DNA of 64,000 nucleotides, taken from contig NC_054535.1 of NCBI RefSeq assembly GCF_017654505.1, forward strand, positions 42,057,164-42,121,163. Direction: 5' to 3'. This stretch comes from Polyodon spathula (taxonomy: Eukaryota > Chordata > Actinopteri > Acipenseriformes > Polyodontidae). The stretch's first letter is position 1, and the number at the start of each line of letters is the position of its first letter. Shown here piece after piece: positions 12,030-44,249 of the stretch. The translations under genes were made by a program, and so were the position numbers. The notes beneath the pieces are model-generated. The model was not told where the DNA came from, did no database searches, and was given only the letters and a program-made list of their open reading frames with translations.

Positions 12030-12210
12030 TTTTGCATGGTATTTTTGCAGTTTTCCCATGGTTATGCTATGCATTTACCATAGTTTGCCATGTTTATGAA
12101 TGTTTTACTGTAGCTCACAATTCTTTACAATGCTCACCCATGCTTTCAATGTGCATTATTACACTTTTCAGTGCATTTTACTATGAGAAACTTTTATATG
12201 GGAGGGAGTA
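12030..12210. repeat. catgg/ccatg-rich repetitive block
   Basis: Repeated CATGGT, CCATGG, ACCATAG and GCCATG words over about 180 bases, reminiscent of internal repeats in some fish DNA transposons. No termini found. Confidence 0.4.
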
Positions 12211-15200
12211 TAAGAGAGTGTCATATGGTTTTATTTTAGTGCTTCTACCTGGTTTTGTTCTCATTGGTCATCCGTAACTATTCAACAGTCAATAGTGTGC
12301 TGAATTTAGTTTTTTTTTTTTAAGTATTTCTAAATACACGTATTGGCCACTTTTATTTGGATCACCAATCAAACTATTGTAAATACTGTACTTGCAAACT
12401 AGGCTGTGGGTCCTAATACAGTGGCCAGTAAGTGTTATATTCAAGGAAATCTGTGCCCCAGTTGAAATCAGCTTTATTGTAATCTGCTGCCTATTTGTAG
12501 GGGATAATCCATTGTCTGTGTTAAATACAGGGACAAACATTTTATTCTCCTGAGCACAACATCTCCGGGGAATATGAACGTTTACTCTGTAATTACTATG
12601 GGGGTATTGGCCACTAATTCTTTTCACCAAGGATAATTAGCATGTTAACAATGTGGTCAAATTTATTTTAGTTTTAATTAACTTGGTCTTTGAGATTCTA
12701 AGAGTTCTGATTTTGGATAACTAAAAAGCTTTTGAGAATACTTCATTACTGAAATCTCTTCATTGGATGGAAAAGCAAGCAGCAAGGACACATTTTTGTG
12801 ATAAATCGCTGTGACACATGCAAATTATTGAATCTGTCATATCCGTGGTAGAATAGAACTGTGGCACCTGGGAAGAAGCAAATGACAGCAGAACTAGCAA
12901 TGCAGTCTTCAGTAACCATCAGAAAAAGGCAATGGGAAGCACAATGGAGATTAGTGATCGAAGATCTCAAATATACCTGCTTCCTTTACATCTCAGAGCC
13001 TGGTGCTTTTTATGAACCGAAAGATAAACAAGGTATGCGTATAAACAAGTCTGGCAGATGACGCAGAGGCAGTGGCTCAGGACAGACAGCAAGCACCTGA
13101 TTACCTGCCTGGTATTCAGAGCGAGTGCTAGGCAAGGCACCACCCAGCACACGCCCACTCACGCACGCATGCACACACTCACACACGCACACAGCCTCCT
13201 TTGCAAATCCTCCTTGTACTCTGCATTACCATGCACTGTGCTCACAGAGTGAGGACTCGCGCTCTCCCGGTGGGATAAGGGGGAGCTTGTAGGCTGCTCT
13301 GAGAAACTGTTTGCATTATTACATCAAGCTTATCATTAGCTAGGAAGGTCACAGTGAATGAAGAGAAACTGGTCAGCTGGACGTTCATTCTCCTGCCTTT
13401 TTACTTCCCCTTAAGCTGGAAGGGTATGTGCTGCAGCATTTTATTATTTATTGATTTATTATGTGTTGCAGTGCAATGAAACCTAAAGCAAAGGGACCAG
13501 TGCTTATATAAAAAAAAAAAAAAACCTGCTTAGAAGTTTCCTATGACTGTTCGTTTAGTTGGTGACTGTAAATGCATGTCAGCACCAGTACTGTTCTATG
13601 AAGCAAAAGGGTTGACCATAATGGGTGTTTCACAGAAACCTGGTATATCTTGCTTGTGTGTGTGTGTAAGACTGAGAGTTTCAGGGATTCTGTTTTATTG
13701 CTTACAGTAGCCCTGTGGAGACTTTGCAGTCCTTGTTCAACGATCGCATTGAAACACACTAGGCTGCAAGATGCTAAGACTGATCTGATTTCAAATGGAT
13801 GGTAGGATTCAGTTATCATTTGACAATGGGCGGGGCGGGGTGAGGGGGTACTGTAATCTGTATGTTGTGCTACCATCTGTTGTAATAATGTCATGTACGG
13901 CAAGTAGTTTTGTTTTACATTTGCAAAGTGTGGTTGGTTTAGTCACTGTTTTTTGTGTGCTCTGATTGATGGTTTAGTTTTGTTTTGAAATAAAGCTGGA
14001 TTTGGTTTCTATTTCTGCGGTCCTGTTGCAGTAGTCTAGAAACATGAATCCACTTTATTACCTGCTTGCATGGTTCTTGTGTGATCCAAGCTAGTACTTT
14101 CATTCAAAATTGGTGACAGCCACAAAAAACTGTCAAAAGCCAACTGGATACAATTTTATATCTATTCATAACTTAAAAAAAAAAAAAAAATCACTCAGAA
14201 GTAGAAACGTATGAAATCCAATGACAAATGTTTTAGTCAGAAGTCTTTCTCCATGTCTTTGATGTAGAATACATTGCGAAAGAGTTAGAATTCAAAATTG
14301 TTAAATTGCAATGATTTAAATTATGTATTTACAGATATTTTAATGTCATTTGTTTTAGTATATATTTCATATCTGATCTTAAACAATGAATTTCGTCTTA
14401 GATTAAATGCTTACATATTATGCATTGATATAAGTATATTGTTAGGTTTTTGCTGGCAGAGTTTTTGACAGGAATGTAGATTGATCCAACAATCTTCAGT
14501 CAACTGGAGGGATTCATATTCAAAGCATACTAAACATCACAGATCGCCGAGTACGCCTGACTGAGTTTTTGTGTTCACATGCATTCCAATTCAAGTTAAA
14601 CCAATTTAGATGACAATATGGAGGGTTTCATGGTAGACTTCATTTTGTTAGATGGTTACTTTGTGTCCATTTTTATCACATATAGATTTTTTGTTTTTTG
14701 TGAGAATATGAAGTTAAACTGTGGACTTCAAGGAGCTTTGGCCTCCTCCTTCCCTTCCTCCTTCTCGCTCCTCAGCTTTCTGCATGATCCAAACCCCCCT
14801 CCCTTTTCTCCAATGGACATGCTTCATGGATAATCCCTTGGTGCTGGTATGCAGTATTACAGTAAAATGTTAAAATGGTTCAGCGTGGACGAATTTCCAT
14901 TGTTTGTGTTCAGGTATTTATCAACTGGTCCTAGATTGATCAAAATAACTGTATCCTAGCAATGGCACTTCTAACAGAATGTTCTGCCAAATTGTTTGAC
15001 ATTCCGGTCAAGTTGATTTAGGCCTTTGAAATCAAGTTTAAATTGTTTGTAGTTTTGTACATATCCGAGGTAAGTTGAAAATTGTTTGAGTACAGGTAGC
15101 GTTTACTTGGTTTACAACCATTCTGAATGGTTCCCATTACAGTTATTTAATTCTCTGTTAAGATACTTTCATCTGGTAAGGAGCTGTTCTTTGGATCTTG

Positions 15201-15830
15201 TTGACTGTTTACTGTCACAGCAGTATAGTCTAGATCAACCAAAGGGTCATCTTCTGTAGACACAATAGCCAGCACCATCTAGTGAACAAGCTACTTTAAA
15301 ATCAGGTTTTCTACTTCGCTGATGGCAATACATAGCTCAGCATAGATGGTTAGAAATAAACAGTTATTGTCAAAGCACCATAACATAAGTTTTTTTTTTT
15401 CATAACTTTATTTGAAGTTACTTACACTTTTTGTCCCTTTTATGGATTACCCATGAAATATTTTTCAACATAATTTCACTTTCTAAACACTGCAGGTTGT
15501 TCTATAACAGTTTAACAATGCCAAGCACAAGCAGTTTCAAATGCAGTTGCTTTTAAAGAACTAAAACAAACAAAAAAAAGATTTAAGCTACAGCTATCAC
15601 CATCTTGTATTTATATACCATGGACAAAGAATAAGCCCTTACTTTTTATTTATTTGTTTATTTACCATCTATATAAAGTCCTAGCTCAAGGCATAACATA
15701 ACGGGGCCTCCTAAGAGATTCCATTGCAATGCTGTTTACTTTTTCAGGCTGCAGTATTTATATTATAAATTGTGCATCTGCTGGACTATACGTGCAATTA
15801 AAATGCACTTTGTTCCAAAGTCAAACAATC
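12211..15830. other. non-coding region upstream of coro2a
   Basis: No gene recognised. It includes a CA-rich segment (13152-13190), a short GC-rich block near 13130-13300 with an octamer-like TTTGCAAAT, poly-A runs (13510, 14176) and a CTCF-like motif at 15268-15287. Confidence 0.45.
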
Positions 15831-15836
15831 TAGAAA

Positions 15837-15838
15837 AA

Positions 15839-15899
<61 letters not shown>

Positions 15900-15930
15900 T
15901 CTACAGATAGACACATAGACAGATAGACAG
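15837..15930. repeat. (TCTA)n microsatellite followed by opposite-phase GATA/GACA units
   Basis: About 60 bases of tandem TCTA, then agatagacac..agacagatagacag, which can pair with it. A (TG)n run follows at 15961-15977. Confidence 0.95.
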
Positions 15931-15979
15931 ATTATGTGTCAGTACACATATATATGTCATTGTGTGTGTGTGTGTGTAT

Positions 15980-18500
15980 ATATATTGCAGTTTTAAGTCC
16001 ATCTAATGAAGTGCTTTACTCATATTGTATCCAATAATACACTCTGTTTACGGCAAGCTGCTGTTTTAACTTTGGTCTTGTCCTGGGTTGTAATGGGTTC
16101 ATTGTAATGGGTTCATAAATGGGCAGTTTTATTTTTCAGTAAAATGACATGTTGCAGGACAAAAGTGTTTTTGTCACTCTGTTGCAGGCATCTCTTGCCA
16201 GAAGCACTTTGTAGACTTTGCTGCATGATGTGCCGGAACATCAGCCTGATTTTCACTGCTAATGCTATTGTAAAGTGAGGCATTAGTACTACAATGTAAT
16301 AGAATTAACAGGGCGAGGTAGCTTCTAAGAATAGCTTACATACTCTGTGTAAATTTCCATTTGTATTTGTTTTGGTAGTAAATAAAGTATGTCTCAAAAC
16401 CTTCAATGTCAAGCTTCAGTGTTTTAAACTGATATGGAGTTCTAAAACACCCCAAAATTATAGTTGGTATCAGTATTTAAGTAGGTTGTAAAACGTTTTT
16501 GTTAAAAGGATTTTTGCCACAGTAAAGGACTGGAAATGGCTCTATTGGTATTCTTACACTGCATCCAGCAGAACCACCCCCTGTCTGCAAAGGGACCTCT
16601 GGTTCTGAATGTTTTATTTGTATCTGCAGGTTAGTGCTGCCAAGCTTTTAAAAGATCATGCACACTTTTATCAGCCTGCTCTGGATTCTCCAAGGGAGAA
16701 TAGCCTATAAATCCACTTCTTCTTTTTATTTTCTATGAAGGGTAAGTTCAGTCACAGGTCAGCTCATCAAGCTGATTGATTTCAACCTTCACATTTCAGG
16801 CTGCTCAGAACATTGCACCAGTCCTTTTCAGACAACAGAGCACAAGGTTACAATACTTCCAGTATTTTGAGAGACTGTCTTCTTAATAATTTACTGTCTT
16901 ACTTATACATTGTTTAACTTAATTTTTAAAAGACTCAAATGTCAGGTTTCATCTTATTTTTAGGCAAAATGTAATGGTGTCCTTCACATTCACCCATGAA
17001 TTAACATGGCAGCCATATCTGAAGAAAATACCCTTTTATGTGAGTCATTTTACAAAGATGTCACCTTAGTGACAAAGGCTCATATTGTGCCAATTAATTG
17101 AATTAAAATTACTTCTGCACTACATAGTAATATATCAGTAGCATTGGTAGAGAGCTATCTGGGTTAAATAATGTATGTAAAGCAGTTTTAAGGGGGATAA
17201 AAACAAGCTTATAATTAAAAAAAATATCAGAATTAAGCTGCTACACATTTCAAGATGTTTCTTACTGTGTTTAGCACAGTAGATTTAAATGTTGTGAAAG
17301 CTGTGTGTTTTTGCCACTCGGTTAACTGAAAACAGAGCCACAGCAAGATGTCTTGAAGCGTTCTCTCCTCCATTCAGACATCATGAATGTTTGAAGAGGC
17401 TGGGGTTGGGTTTTATGGATTTTAGTGAGCAGGCTGCACTTTGCATTGGATTGCTGCTCTGTGCTGCAGTAGCATGCCGGGGCTATGTGGGTGGAAGGTA
17501 GTATTGATCTTTTAACTTAAGCAACTCCACCTTTAGGTGAATTAAAAAACAAAACAGAACATGGACAGAATGCAATATATAAAATAGATTAGGGAGTGAA
17601 TATTCTGCAGTTGCACAGATTGTGATAGTCATGCATTTTAAGCAACTACTTGTGATTTTTTTTAATTTTTTATATCCCTGGTGGTGTAGGTGAGGGGAGG
17701 GATGCACTAGTCTTTCCACGCTATATCTGGTTTAGGTTGCATTTGAAATAGTTTGGTAGTCTGGGTTTAGCTCTCGTGGATAGTAGTTTACACTACAAAA
17801 CCACCAGCATCTTTGCAGTCAACCAAAAAAAAAGAGGGGGAAATGTTGTGTTAAGCTGCCTTTGATGCTGACATGCCTGCCTGGCAATGAAAGTGAAGCT
17901 GGAGTAGATCCAGAGGATGTACTTTGCCCTTTGCACCTTGGAATACTGTTCTTATAACGTTTAGGTTTTAACTTGTACAATATCTTCTGTTTTCCTTATG
18001 ATAGCTTTATTCAGTGAACACTTGCAGAACTATGGTGACTTTAAGAACTATGTCATTCCTGGTATAAACTGATATGCATTTTCTCTTTCTTCTTTTCAAC
18101 ATTTATTCAAGCAAGTCCTGTGAGTTGCAGCTTATTTGTTAGGGAAGGGGCATTTTGGCATATTAGACTGAATTTAAGTGCAGGTACAAACCAGAGGTCA
18201 GTATACAATGCACACCATTCAGTTAACAGGTTTGCCTACTCCTAACAACTGGCTGTGATCTCTCATTTTGTGTGGTAACATGTTAGAAACAACAGGTGGC
18301 GAATATGATAAAACCGTGACACTATTAAAGGAAGCCTCCAGGCCTATTTTTTTTTTTTTTGAGGATTGACGCTCCTAATTGCTGCAATTAATTAGCAGGA
18401 CCTCCCAGTAGTCACTTTAATATAGGGGAGTTATGTGTTTGAAAAGTCTTTTTAGTCAGTTTAACATTTCTTTTAAAGTAATACATTTTTAACACTCGGT
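15980..18500. other. non-coding region
   Basis: No gene or well-defined repeat seen. A 14-base phrase, tgtaatgggttcat, is tandemly doubled near 16087-16115. Confidence 0.45.
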
Positions 18501-18502
18501 CG

Positions 18503-19895
18503 TCTTGTAAAAGGAACAGCACTCAGAACCACAGGTATGTTTCAACAAGGCGGTGTCTGTATTTTGATTTATTTACAAAACAAAATAAACAAGCAAAACA
18601 ACAGCCTTTTTGCTTCCAGGAGTTTTAACTAAACTTGTATCAGTTTTAACTGTAACCGGACGGCTAAGCAGTTTACCAGTAACCAAAACAGACACTTGAA
18701 CACACGTATTGCAACACACTATCTTTTCTCTGGTCCAACCACACAGGTCTCTATACAGGCCTTAGTCTTTACTTAGACACCCGACATGCCTCATAAACCC
18801 TGTTTACATTTTTACCTGTTAATTACAGACAGGTGTACTTAATAACATCAGTGCCAGGTGATTCTTGCTCAGTAAACAATGAATCAACAGTTAAAAAAAA
18901 AAAAAAAAAAAAAAAGCCACAAAGGTTGTCTGTAAAGGGGTCACACGTCCCGGAGACGGGACAGTGTGCAGGAGGGTGTGTACCGCTGAGGTGACGTTGG
19001 GTAGAGGGGGGGGGGGGGGGGGAGGTGGTGTGTGTGTAAGGCCGTCCGGGGGGACCAGGGCGACGTGGATGGGGTGTCGGGAGCGCAGGTCGGTGAGTGG
19101 GCAGTGCAACCGCAAGCAGAGGCGAGTGCCCGGTCATATCAACTCCTCCCCCTTCTCTGTAGTCAACTGCTGTTTTTTCCTCTGTTCTGGGGATGGCGGC
19201 ACTTATCCCTCAGGCTCTGGAGAAAGCGGGGTTCCTCTTTCCGGCTCTGGAGACAGGAGGGTTCCTCCTGGTTCTGTGTGTGGGCAATCTTGCCATCCGC
19301 ATCCAAACCCTTGGCGGATGCATCAGGGCACTATGGCGGGACATCAGGGCACTCTCTCCAGTGGTGGGGCTCTTCTTCACAGTACTCACACCAGGGAGAT
19401 CTGTGGACAGGTGCTTCAGGCTGCTAGTGCTTCTCTGGCAGCAGCAGTGCTGGTTCCAGCACAGGCAACTCTAGCTCCAGCACCGGTCACTCTGGTTTCA
19501 GTGCAGGCAACTCTAGCTCTGGTAGAAACAGTTCCCTGTCTGTTTCTGGAAGGAGTTCCCAATGTTGATAGATCCAGTTCTCCAAAACTGCCAGCAGGCC
19601 ACAAAGGCGCAACTGACTCAGCTCAGCTTGCTCATGGCAGGGCAAGCTAAAAAAGTTCAGTAGCATTCCCATCTCGGAAGGGGCAGGGAACCGGCTGTGA
19701 CTTGAGTCCCTCTTCTTTGTTTTTCTTCTTTTACTCAAAGACAATTACCAACTGTATTACCTCCATTCTCCACTAAATGTGGCAAACTGGGGTAAGCTTG
19801 CCACTTTCGGGACCTTTAACTGTCTTATAAAAGAAATAGCACTCAAAACCACAGGTATATTTTTCAAAACAAAATAAACAATCAAAAGAAAAGCC
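18503..19895. mobile_element. composite retroelement-like block flanked by diverged direct repeats
   Basis: The ends share gtctt.taaaag.aa.agcact, caaaccacaggtat-like and caaaacaaaataaacaa blocks (18503-18612 and 19822-19895). The interior includes a poly-A run (18893-18915), a G run (19007-19021) and a GC-rich segment with an open frame (18964-19650) lacking any recognised domain. The layout suggests terminal repeats of a decayed retroelement. Confidence 0.45.
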
Positions 19896-19989
19896 CACTT
19901 GCTGCATGCTGTGTGAACTTGTAATGAGGAGTGTGCAAATGTGACCAATGTATGTGTTACAGTTCATGAGCATGGAAGTCAGTGGAGTA

Positions 19990-20623
19990 CAGTAAAACCC
20001 CAGAGTTCTGAACACCAAACTTAAGAACTGACTGGCCAACCGAACACCTCCCTTTCAACCAGAAGTACACAATCAGTCAACCATGTGTGCAATACAACCA
20101 GATAGGCACTCCTAAAAGTGGCGTACTGGTCATAGAGAATGCTAAATTACTGTACCAACAAATGTGTCCAGAAAGGTGAGGCAGATTTCAAAGCAAGTGT
20201 GGGCAACTTTGCTGGGAACATTTTAGTTTTAAACAAAGCACAGTTGTTATGTGTTTTTTTTTTCTATTTTAAGCTAAAGGAGCTAAGCTGCACAAATGCA
20301 TTTTGTTTAAAACAAGCATTACGTTAACCCAGGTTTTCATGGACGTTTAAATCTGTGTTTTGCTACAGTTACGATTTCAATAGTAACTTAAATGTAGCCT
20401 TTTTTCTCCATTTATAATATTGTTTTAAAGACTTTAGAACCATAAAAATATGAGTATTGTATTACTGTACTGTATCCTAGTGTTATTCACCAGATTGAGG
20501 GTGTAGATAGCAGGTGTCCACATTTGATAAAACCATTGAAAATTCAGTTTTCAGAGTTACAAACATTTCAGACTTATGACGAACCTCCATTCCCAAGGTG
20601 TTTGTAACCCTGAGGTTCTACTG
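19990..20623. mobile_element. Tigger/pogo-like non-autonomous DNA transposon
   Basis: Left terminus CAGTAAAACCCCAGAG and inverted right terminus CAGTAGAACCTCAGGG, with similarity over about 27 bases ending AACACC. Flanked by TA on both sides (19988-19989 and 20624-20625), the target duplication of Tc1/mariner/pogo elements. 634 bp, with no transposase frame. Confidence 0.85.
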
Positions 20624-20625
20624 TA

Positions 20626-21263
20626 TGTTATGTTATGTTATGTAATGTCAAATAAAAGAAAAAAACAATCACATCCCAGACTGGACACGTCCACCCCCCT
20701 CCCACAACAGCTGGTTCAAAGGCCAGCTTTGTTTGCCCGGGGTTGAAAGCCTTTGTTAGACTAGCTCACTCTTAACCTGCCTTTTAATAATTCCAAAGGT
20801 TCAGTAAAGATAATAAACAGACAACTTATCAGGCCTTGGAGGCAACATACAGCTGGTATTAATACAGCAGTGAAAGTACAGTATAGTGAGAAAGCTATTC
20901 GTGTGCAAATAGCTTCCCTCCCTACATGCTGTTCAAAGTCTTTTGTTTTGATGCCAAAAGCAGTTTTCTATTTTCTCGTTCAAGCTAGGCTTGCCATTTA
21001 CTCTGCTGACTCACTGATTGATCTTGGATATATTCATGGCTGAGTGAGAGTCTTTGTTTGTTTTAGTTATTGTTCAGGTCTTCTCAGTTTATAAAATGCA
21101 CAAGCAATTTCCTGCAAGCATACCCTAACAGGCCCACCCTCCTTGGAGTTTAGGGAACACTTCAGATAACTAAGAAACGTAGTATAGTTGGCCCCGAGCA
21201 GCGTCCGTGCTGCACTGAAGCCACTCTAGAGAACACTAACCAGCTACTCCGCTTGCCTTTCAG
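20626..21263. other. sequence just upstream of the first coro2a coding exon
   Basis: It starts with short tgttatgttatg repeats. No gene found. The segment just before 21264 carries the polypyrimidine tract and acceptor of the first coding exon. Confidence 0.5.
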
Positions 21264-37743
<16,480 letters not shown>

Positions 37744-38135
37744 AGCAATTCTAAAGCAGCACCAAACCAGAACATGACTTCAACTGCTGTTTGTATAATT
37801 ATATATTTTATATTGCAAAAGAAAAAGAAAAAAAAAAAAAAGCAGTACCTCTGCTACACGGTGCACATTTTTTTTTTAACATGTTTTACAATTGTGTACA
37901 TATTTTTGAATTATTAATCATGTCTATGGTTTACGCAGCTGTTGTGTGAATTTCTACGGTACTTCACAGACTCTGGGCTCCACAAGTCTGGTTCAGTTTT
38001 TTTATTACTTTTTTGTTCTTTTGTAACACAGTTCATAAGTAGTTTCCTCAATTGTCTCCTTATATTAAGACTGTTTTGCTTTTTTTTAAAAAAATTTTTA
38101 CGTTTTTCCATACTGAATGTCATTTGAGCGCGATA

Positions 38136-38609
<474 letters not shown>

Positions 38610-39714
38610 TGTGGCAATTTTTAAAAAGTAGTTGGGACAGTATCATCAAGCTATTAATTTAAAAAGTGTACAGGGCCAGCTGATACAGGGGGTGCCGTCA
38701 GTTCCTATCAGATAATACAGTGCAGCATTAACCTGCTCCCAGGTGAAGAATTCTTGACACCCTCTTATGTGAACTGGTATTTACACCAAACTGTTCTTCC
38801 AGGACTGCAGCTTGCTGAATCACAGAACAGTTGCGGGCTAGTTTAGCTTTATACAGACCAGATCCTTAATTAATATTATAGGTGATGATGAAATTACATT
38901 AAACCATTAAAATATGGACCTCCCTACATACCTTTACTGACAAAAAAATTACTTGAAAGGGACTTGCATGCATTGTTAAGGTATACAAATTACCAGGACT
39001 GTATTTTAATGATTTAAAGGGAAGGTTTGGAGCTGCTGCCTTATAGATTATTTATGGTAAACTGTCTGTATTGTGTGATAGACCTACCTATACAGACACT
39101 CTTTGACTAGTGTTATGCTATGGAGAAAATTGTTCTGCTTGCTTGTTGTTGGCATCTTTTTTCCTTAATTATGCAGCAGAATGTTTAGCCATACTTGTAT
39201 GCACTGCTTCATTGTAGAAATCTGCAAAGGGGAGGTAAGTCTTTTTAAGTGCTATAGTGATCAGTATCGTATGTCTGAATCTTTTGCTTGATTCAAAATA
39301 ATAATGGCACACGCACATCAATATTTAATTGTATTTGCTGGTAGCAATTTTTTTATTTGACTGGTAAATTTAAATATACATTTAAAAAGAAATACATATT
39401 GGACACGTGTACAAAAAAAAAAGATAACATCTTTGTGTTGATTCTTAGTGTAATATTTTAATATCGAATATATATGTAGACAATTTTATAAATAAATACG
39501 CTACTTGTTTTTGGAGGAAGGGGGATTTTTGTTTAAAAAATAAAATACATGTAAAAACTTTTTTTAAAAGACTAATAAATAATACATCTAAATCTTTGTT
39601 TGCAATCTGCAAGTCTTCCAGCACTGCCTGATTCCTTTCCACAAGTGTCACTATGCAACTGAACATTGACAATCCTACATTATTTAACTCAGATTTGTAT
39701 CTTCTGGATTATTA

Positions 39715-39717
39715 AAA

Positions 39718-39775
<58 letters not shown>

Positions 39776-39778
39776 TAT
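39715..39778. repeat. poly-A followed by (TA)n
   Basis: About 20 A residues then about 40 bases of TA, resembling a retroposed tail that seeded a microsatellite. Confidence 0.9.
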
Positions 39779-41881
39779 ATAACCAAGACTGTTAAGCAGA
39801 GAGCTTTTTGCTTCTACACATTTAAATCATCTTGCAATCACTTAAAAAAACATACATTTAACAAGACCCAGACTGATCCAAGGAGCCCAGATGAGAATCC
39901 TGTTCCTCCATCTTGACCAGCTGCTTTATTATGCTTCACTGCCTTTTAAAAACTGTTAAATGGATGCATTTAGCAAGCAACGCATATGCTGTAGATGTAG
40001 TCGTTAACATTCTGCGCTACTACTTGTGTTTTCAGTTTGAGAGGGCAAAAAACAAAAACACAAGTCTTGATTCAGTAGTGCCAAGCTGTATCAGTGGCAG
40101 TTTCAGCAAAATGGTCACCTGGGAGGTGGAAATGTATTACTTTTTTTAGGAGCTTAATGACAATAGGGCTCAATAATAACAGTTTGGGGCATGAAACTCA
40201 GAGCAGCAACAAACATTGATCAGTGGAAATGTGGCTTAAGTTCTGCACTTCATCATTAACGTGGAAAAAAACTGCCTTCAAGATTTCATTAAAGAACTTT
40301 AATTGAGCTATGTATAATCTCTGTGCTAATGTACATGTGCTTTTAAAATAATTTTATTCACAGTTGTTCAGCTCTAAAAATAGATTTGTTTAATAAGTAG
40401 AAATACATTGCTGCCTTCTGGATGTATTGTTTATTTTCAATATTCAACACCTGAATTGGGTGAAAACAAGCAGTGGCATGATTTCCAGGAGTCTTACTAT
40501 CATAAAAACCCACAGTGATAATAATGTAGGTATGGATTTATTTCACTGTATTAAAATACACAAGACTAATTACCACCTTCGTGTGACGTACACAGACATA
40601 CCACAGAACTCACACGCTACACTCTGTGGTTTGCACCTACAAAATTTAAACTGCTGAGACAGTGGCATACATTTAGTAGTCAGAAAATCTTAATGCTTAG
40701 TTAATAAATACTGTGAAAAAAAATATTAAGACTGTAAAGTTTAAATGTATAAACAAAAAGATTTTACTATTTGAAAAAAGGGGGGTGGAAATCTGTAATT
40801 TTTTTTTTATTAATTCGCATCATATCCTGATCTAAAACCGTTCCATGACATCAATCTTTTAACATTCATTTTCCAATTTGGCTGAAAACTGGATTCAGAG
40901 TCTGAGAACTGTATATTTGTCAGAAGACTGGATCTATAAAAGAAAAACCAGTTCACTATGAAAGTGGTCAATTGTGCAATTAAACTGTTAATACTAACAT
41001 GGTTTAAATGCTAAAAGGTGGAAAATCGATGGCATTTTATATTATTTTGAACAAATAGCTATTTTCGAAATGTGGAGAGGTAATAGTGTCTCGTGTCTAA
41101 ATGCCAAACTCCAGTCCTCGACGGCTGCAACTGGACATGTTTAATATTCTAATACTGCTTAATATTGCTTTCACCAATTCAGCACTTATAACTGTTGTTA
41201 TCCCTTGCATCAGTAGCCACTCCATTAAGTGTTTAATTCTCTCATTTTACCCGTTGAAGGTAGTGGAATAGTCCTCCAGGACTGTGATAGGACACCCCTG
41301 CCTTACACATTGTACACCACTGTGCTTTATTTAGTGCACATAAAAATTAATTTGAAAAGGCTTAAACATTGTCATATTAAACTTTTTTTTGTGCAATGCT
41401 TTGGTAGTGCTGTATTCATTGAGTTCAGCGTTTACAGAATCTCTGTTCCGTGTATATGTTTTGTGTGACTGTTCACAAGACTGTCTGAACAAACAGCTTT
41501 GCCATGAGCAATACAATACATATTGTTTGTTGTTACTTACAAACATGTGCTTTTAAATCACTATATTGGTCATCAACACTAAATGTTGCTGGACAATTTT
41601 ATGAACCCCAGTATATTATTGTGCCTACATTTTAAATTGTGATTTTTGTTTGTCTCTTGAATTTGTTTTTTAGATTGCTTCTGTAAAAAAAAAAAAAAAA
41701 AAACTTTGATATGCTTTTTAATGAAAAACAAAAACATGTGATCATTGCTAAATGGTACCTTTTCAAATGTGTACATTTTGTTTTTATTTAAAGTTTTAAA
41801 AAATAATTAATTAAATAAATAAATAAAGGGTGTTTCGCTTGAGATTCTGGCAATTTCTGTACCCCAATTAACTGGTACACT

Positions 41882-42784
<903 letters not shown>

Positions 42785-43222
42785 GGGGTGTTTCCCAGAT
42801 CTTGGTAGCTGCTCACTCTTTACTGTATGTCTAGCTATACTTTGCACTGTTCCGGTTGGTTTCACATACCCCAATTAGCACAAATCTTGGTATAACACAG
42901 CATACCTTAGATAAGGTGGTTCAAGATTCATACTAACCAGGGTCTTTCAAACCAGCCTGTAAGGATGTACATTTGGTACGCAACTGATTGTTAATTATTT
43001 ATTCTCAAATAAAAGACTTGTAATCCAGTTGAATTCTGTGATTGTTTGAAATGCACTGGAAAAGCAGGGGGCAGAATAAAGTAAACTGAATCCCCTCCTG
43101 AAAGCATGCACGAGCAGTTCAACTATAGCTAAGCAACACAGTGAAACAATGCGACTTTGTCAAACTTTTAACGGATTTAACTTTGGTCAAGCAGTCATAA
43201 CACAAGACTGTTCAATAGCCTG

Positions 43223-43241
43223 TGCTGCCATCTAGTGCCAA
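43223..43241 (-). promoter_or_regulatory. CTCF-like motif between the convergent genes
   Basis: Reads TTGGCACTAGATGGCAGCA on the minus strand, close to the vertebrate CTCF core CCASYAGRKGGCRS with one mismatch at the second C. Confidence 0.4.
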
Positions 43242-44040
43242 GGGAATGTAAGACAATAATGTACAGTAACAGTAGATACTGTATTATAGTAACTTTCTTC
43301 CCTCTGTCCACTATGTCAATATTACTATGATAAAAGAAGCAGGGCCTATTTTAGTTTGCACAAGACCTTGAAAAACAGAGCCAAAGAAATTCCTGTGTTT
43401 ACATAGCTTTACTAAGATGGATTAACCCCCCAGGTTGATGTTCAGTGTTATCCAGCAGAAACTATTCAAAACCAACTTCATGTTCACACGTGTTAAATCA
43501 CAACAAGACTATTTTATTCTGTTTTGTTCACCTATCCCCATTTTAGTAATGCAGGTGTTGAATGGAGTTCTTAGTAGAAAAGGCCAGCAAATAAAGCATG
43601 GGGAGACACTTAATAGGTGCAGACCAAGATAGGCGAGTGAACTGCTGTATAGTGTGCTGCTCCTACAGAAACTTTTCAAAGTAAATAAACAGGAAAAGTT
43701 CAGCTACACATTGTGAGCATGGCGACGTTTACACGCACAAGTCATGAGTTTTCCTCACGATGTGTTTGCCATACTTTTCAGGAAATGCGTTGCATGCAGT
43801 TCTGATTTCATCCATACCAATGCAGATTACTCAATTCATAATCATTTAGGGGAGAGGATATTTAAATGTCAGTGTCTGCTTACTAAGTAGGAAAAAAACG
43901 ACTGAATATCGTGAGGAGAGCCTCATGCGTTGGCATGAAGATAAAAACATTTAACAAAGAGAAATTAATTCACATGTTGTTGCGCACATTCTGAATTACA
44001 CTGCACATTAGCTACTTGTTTGTCTGGTTACCATTCCAAC

Positions 44041-44064
44041 ACACACACACACACACACACACAC
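44041..44064. repeat. (CA)n microsatellite
   Basis: About 24 bases of alternating AC. Confidence 0.95.
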
Positions 44065-44249
44065 GCAATTATATAAAATTTCTACAAGGTTTTACAAGTA
44101 TTTATATTTGAGAATCAGTAATCTTTTCCTTCACTTGTGCATATACCTGGAAGGAGTGAGACAGCCGCAGTATTAACTGCCAGAGAAACACTTTTGAAAA
44201 GAATATTTATGAGTGTTTCTTTGTTTTACGTGTTGGTAATTGTCTTGCT

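Noticed and set aside
18964..19650. 228-codon open frame
   Set aside because: It lies within a repeat-like GC-rich core with homopolymer runs and overlapping open frames on both strands, and no known domain was recognised.
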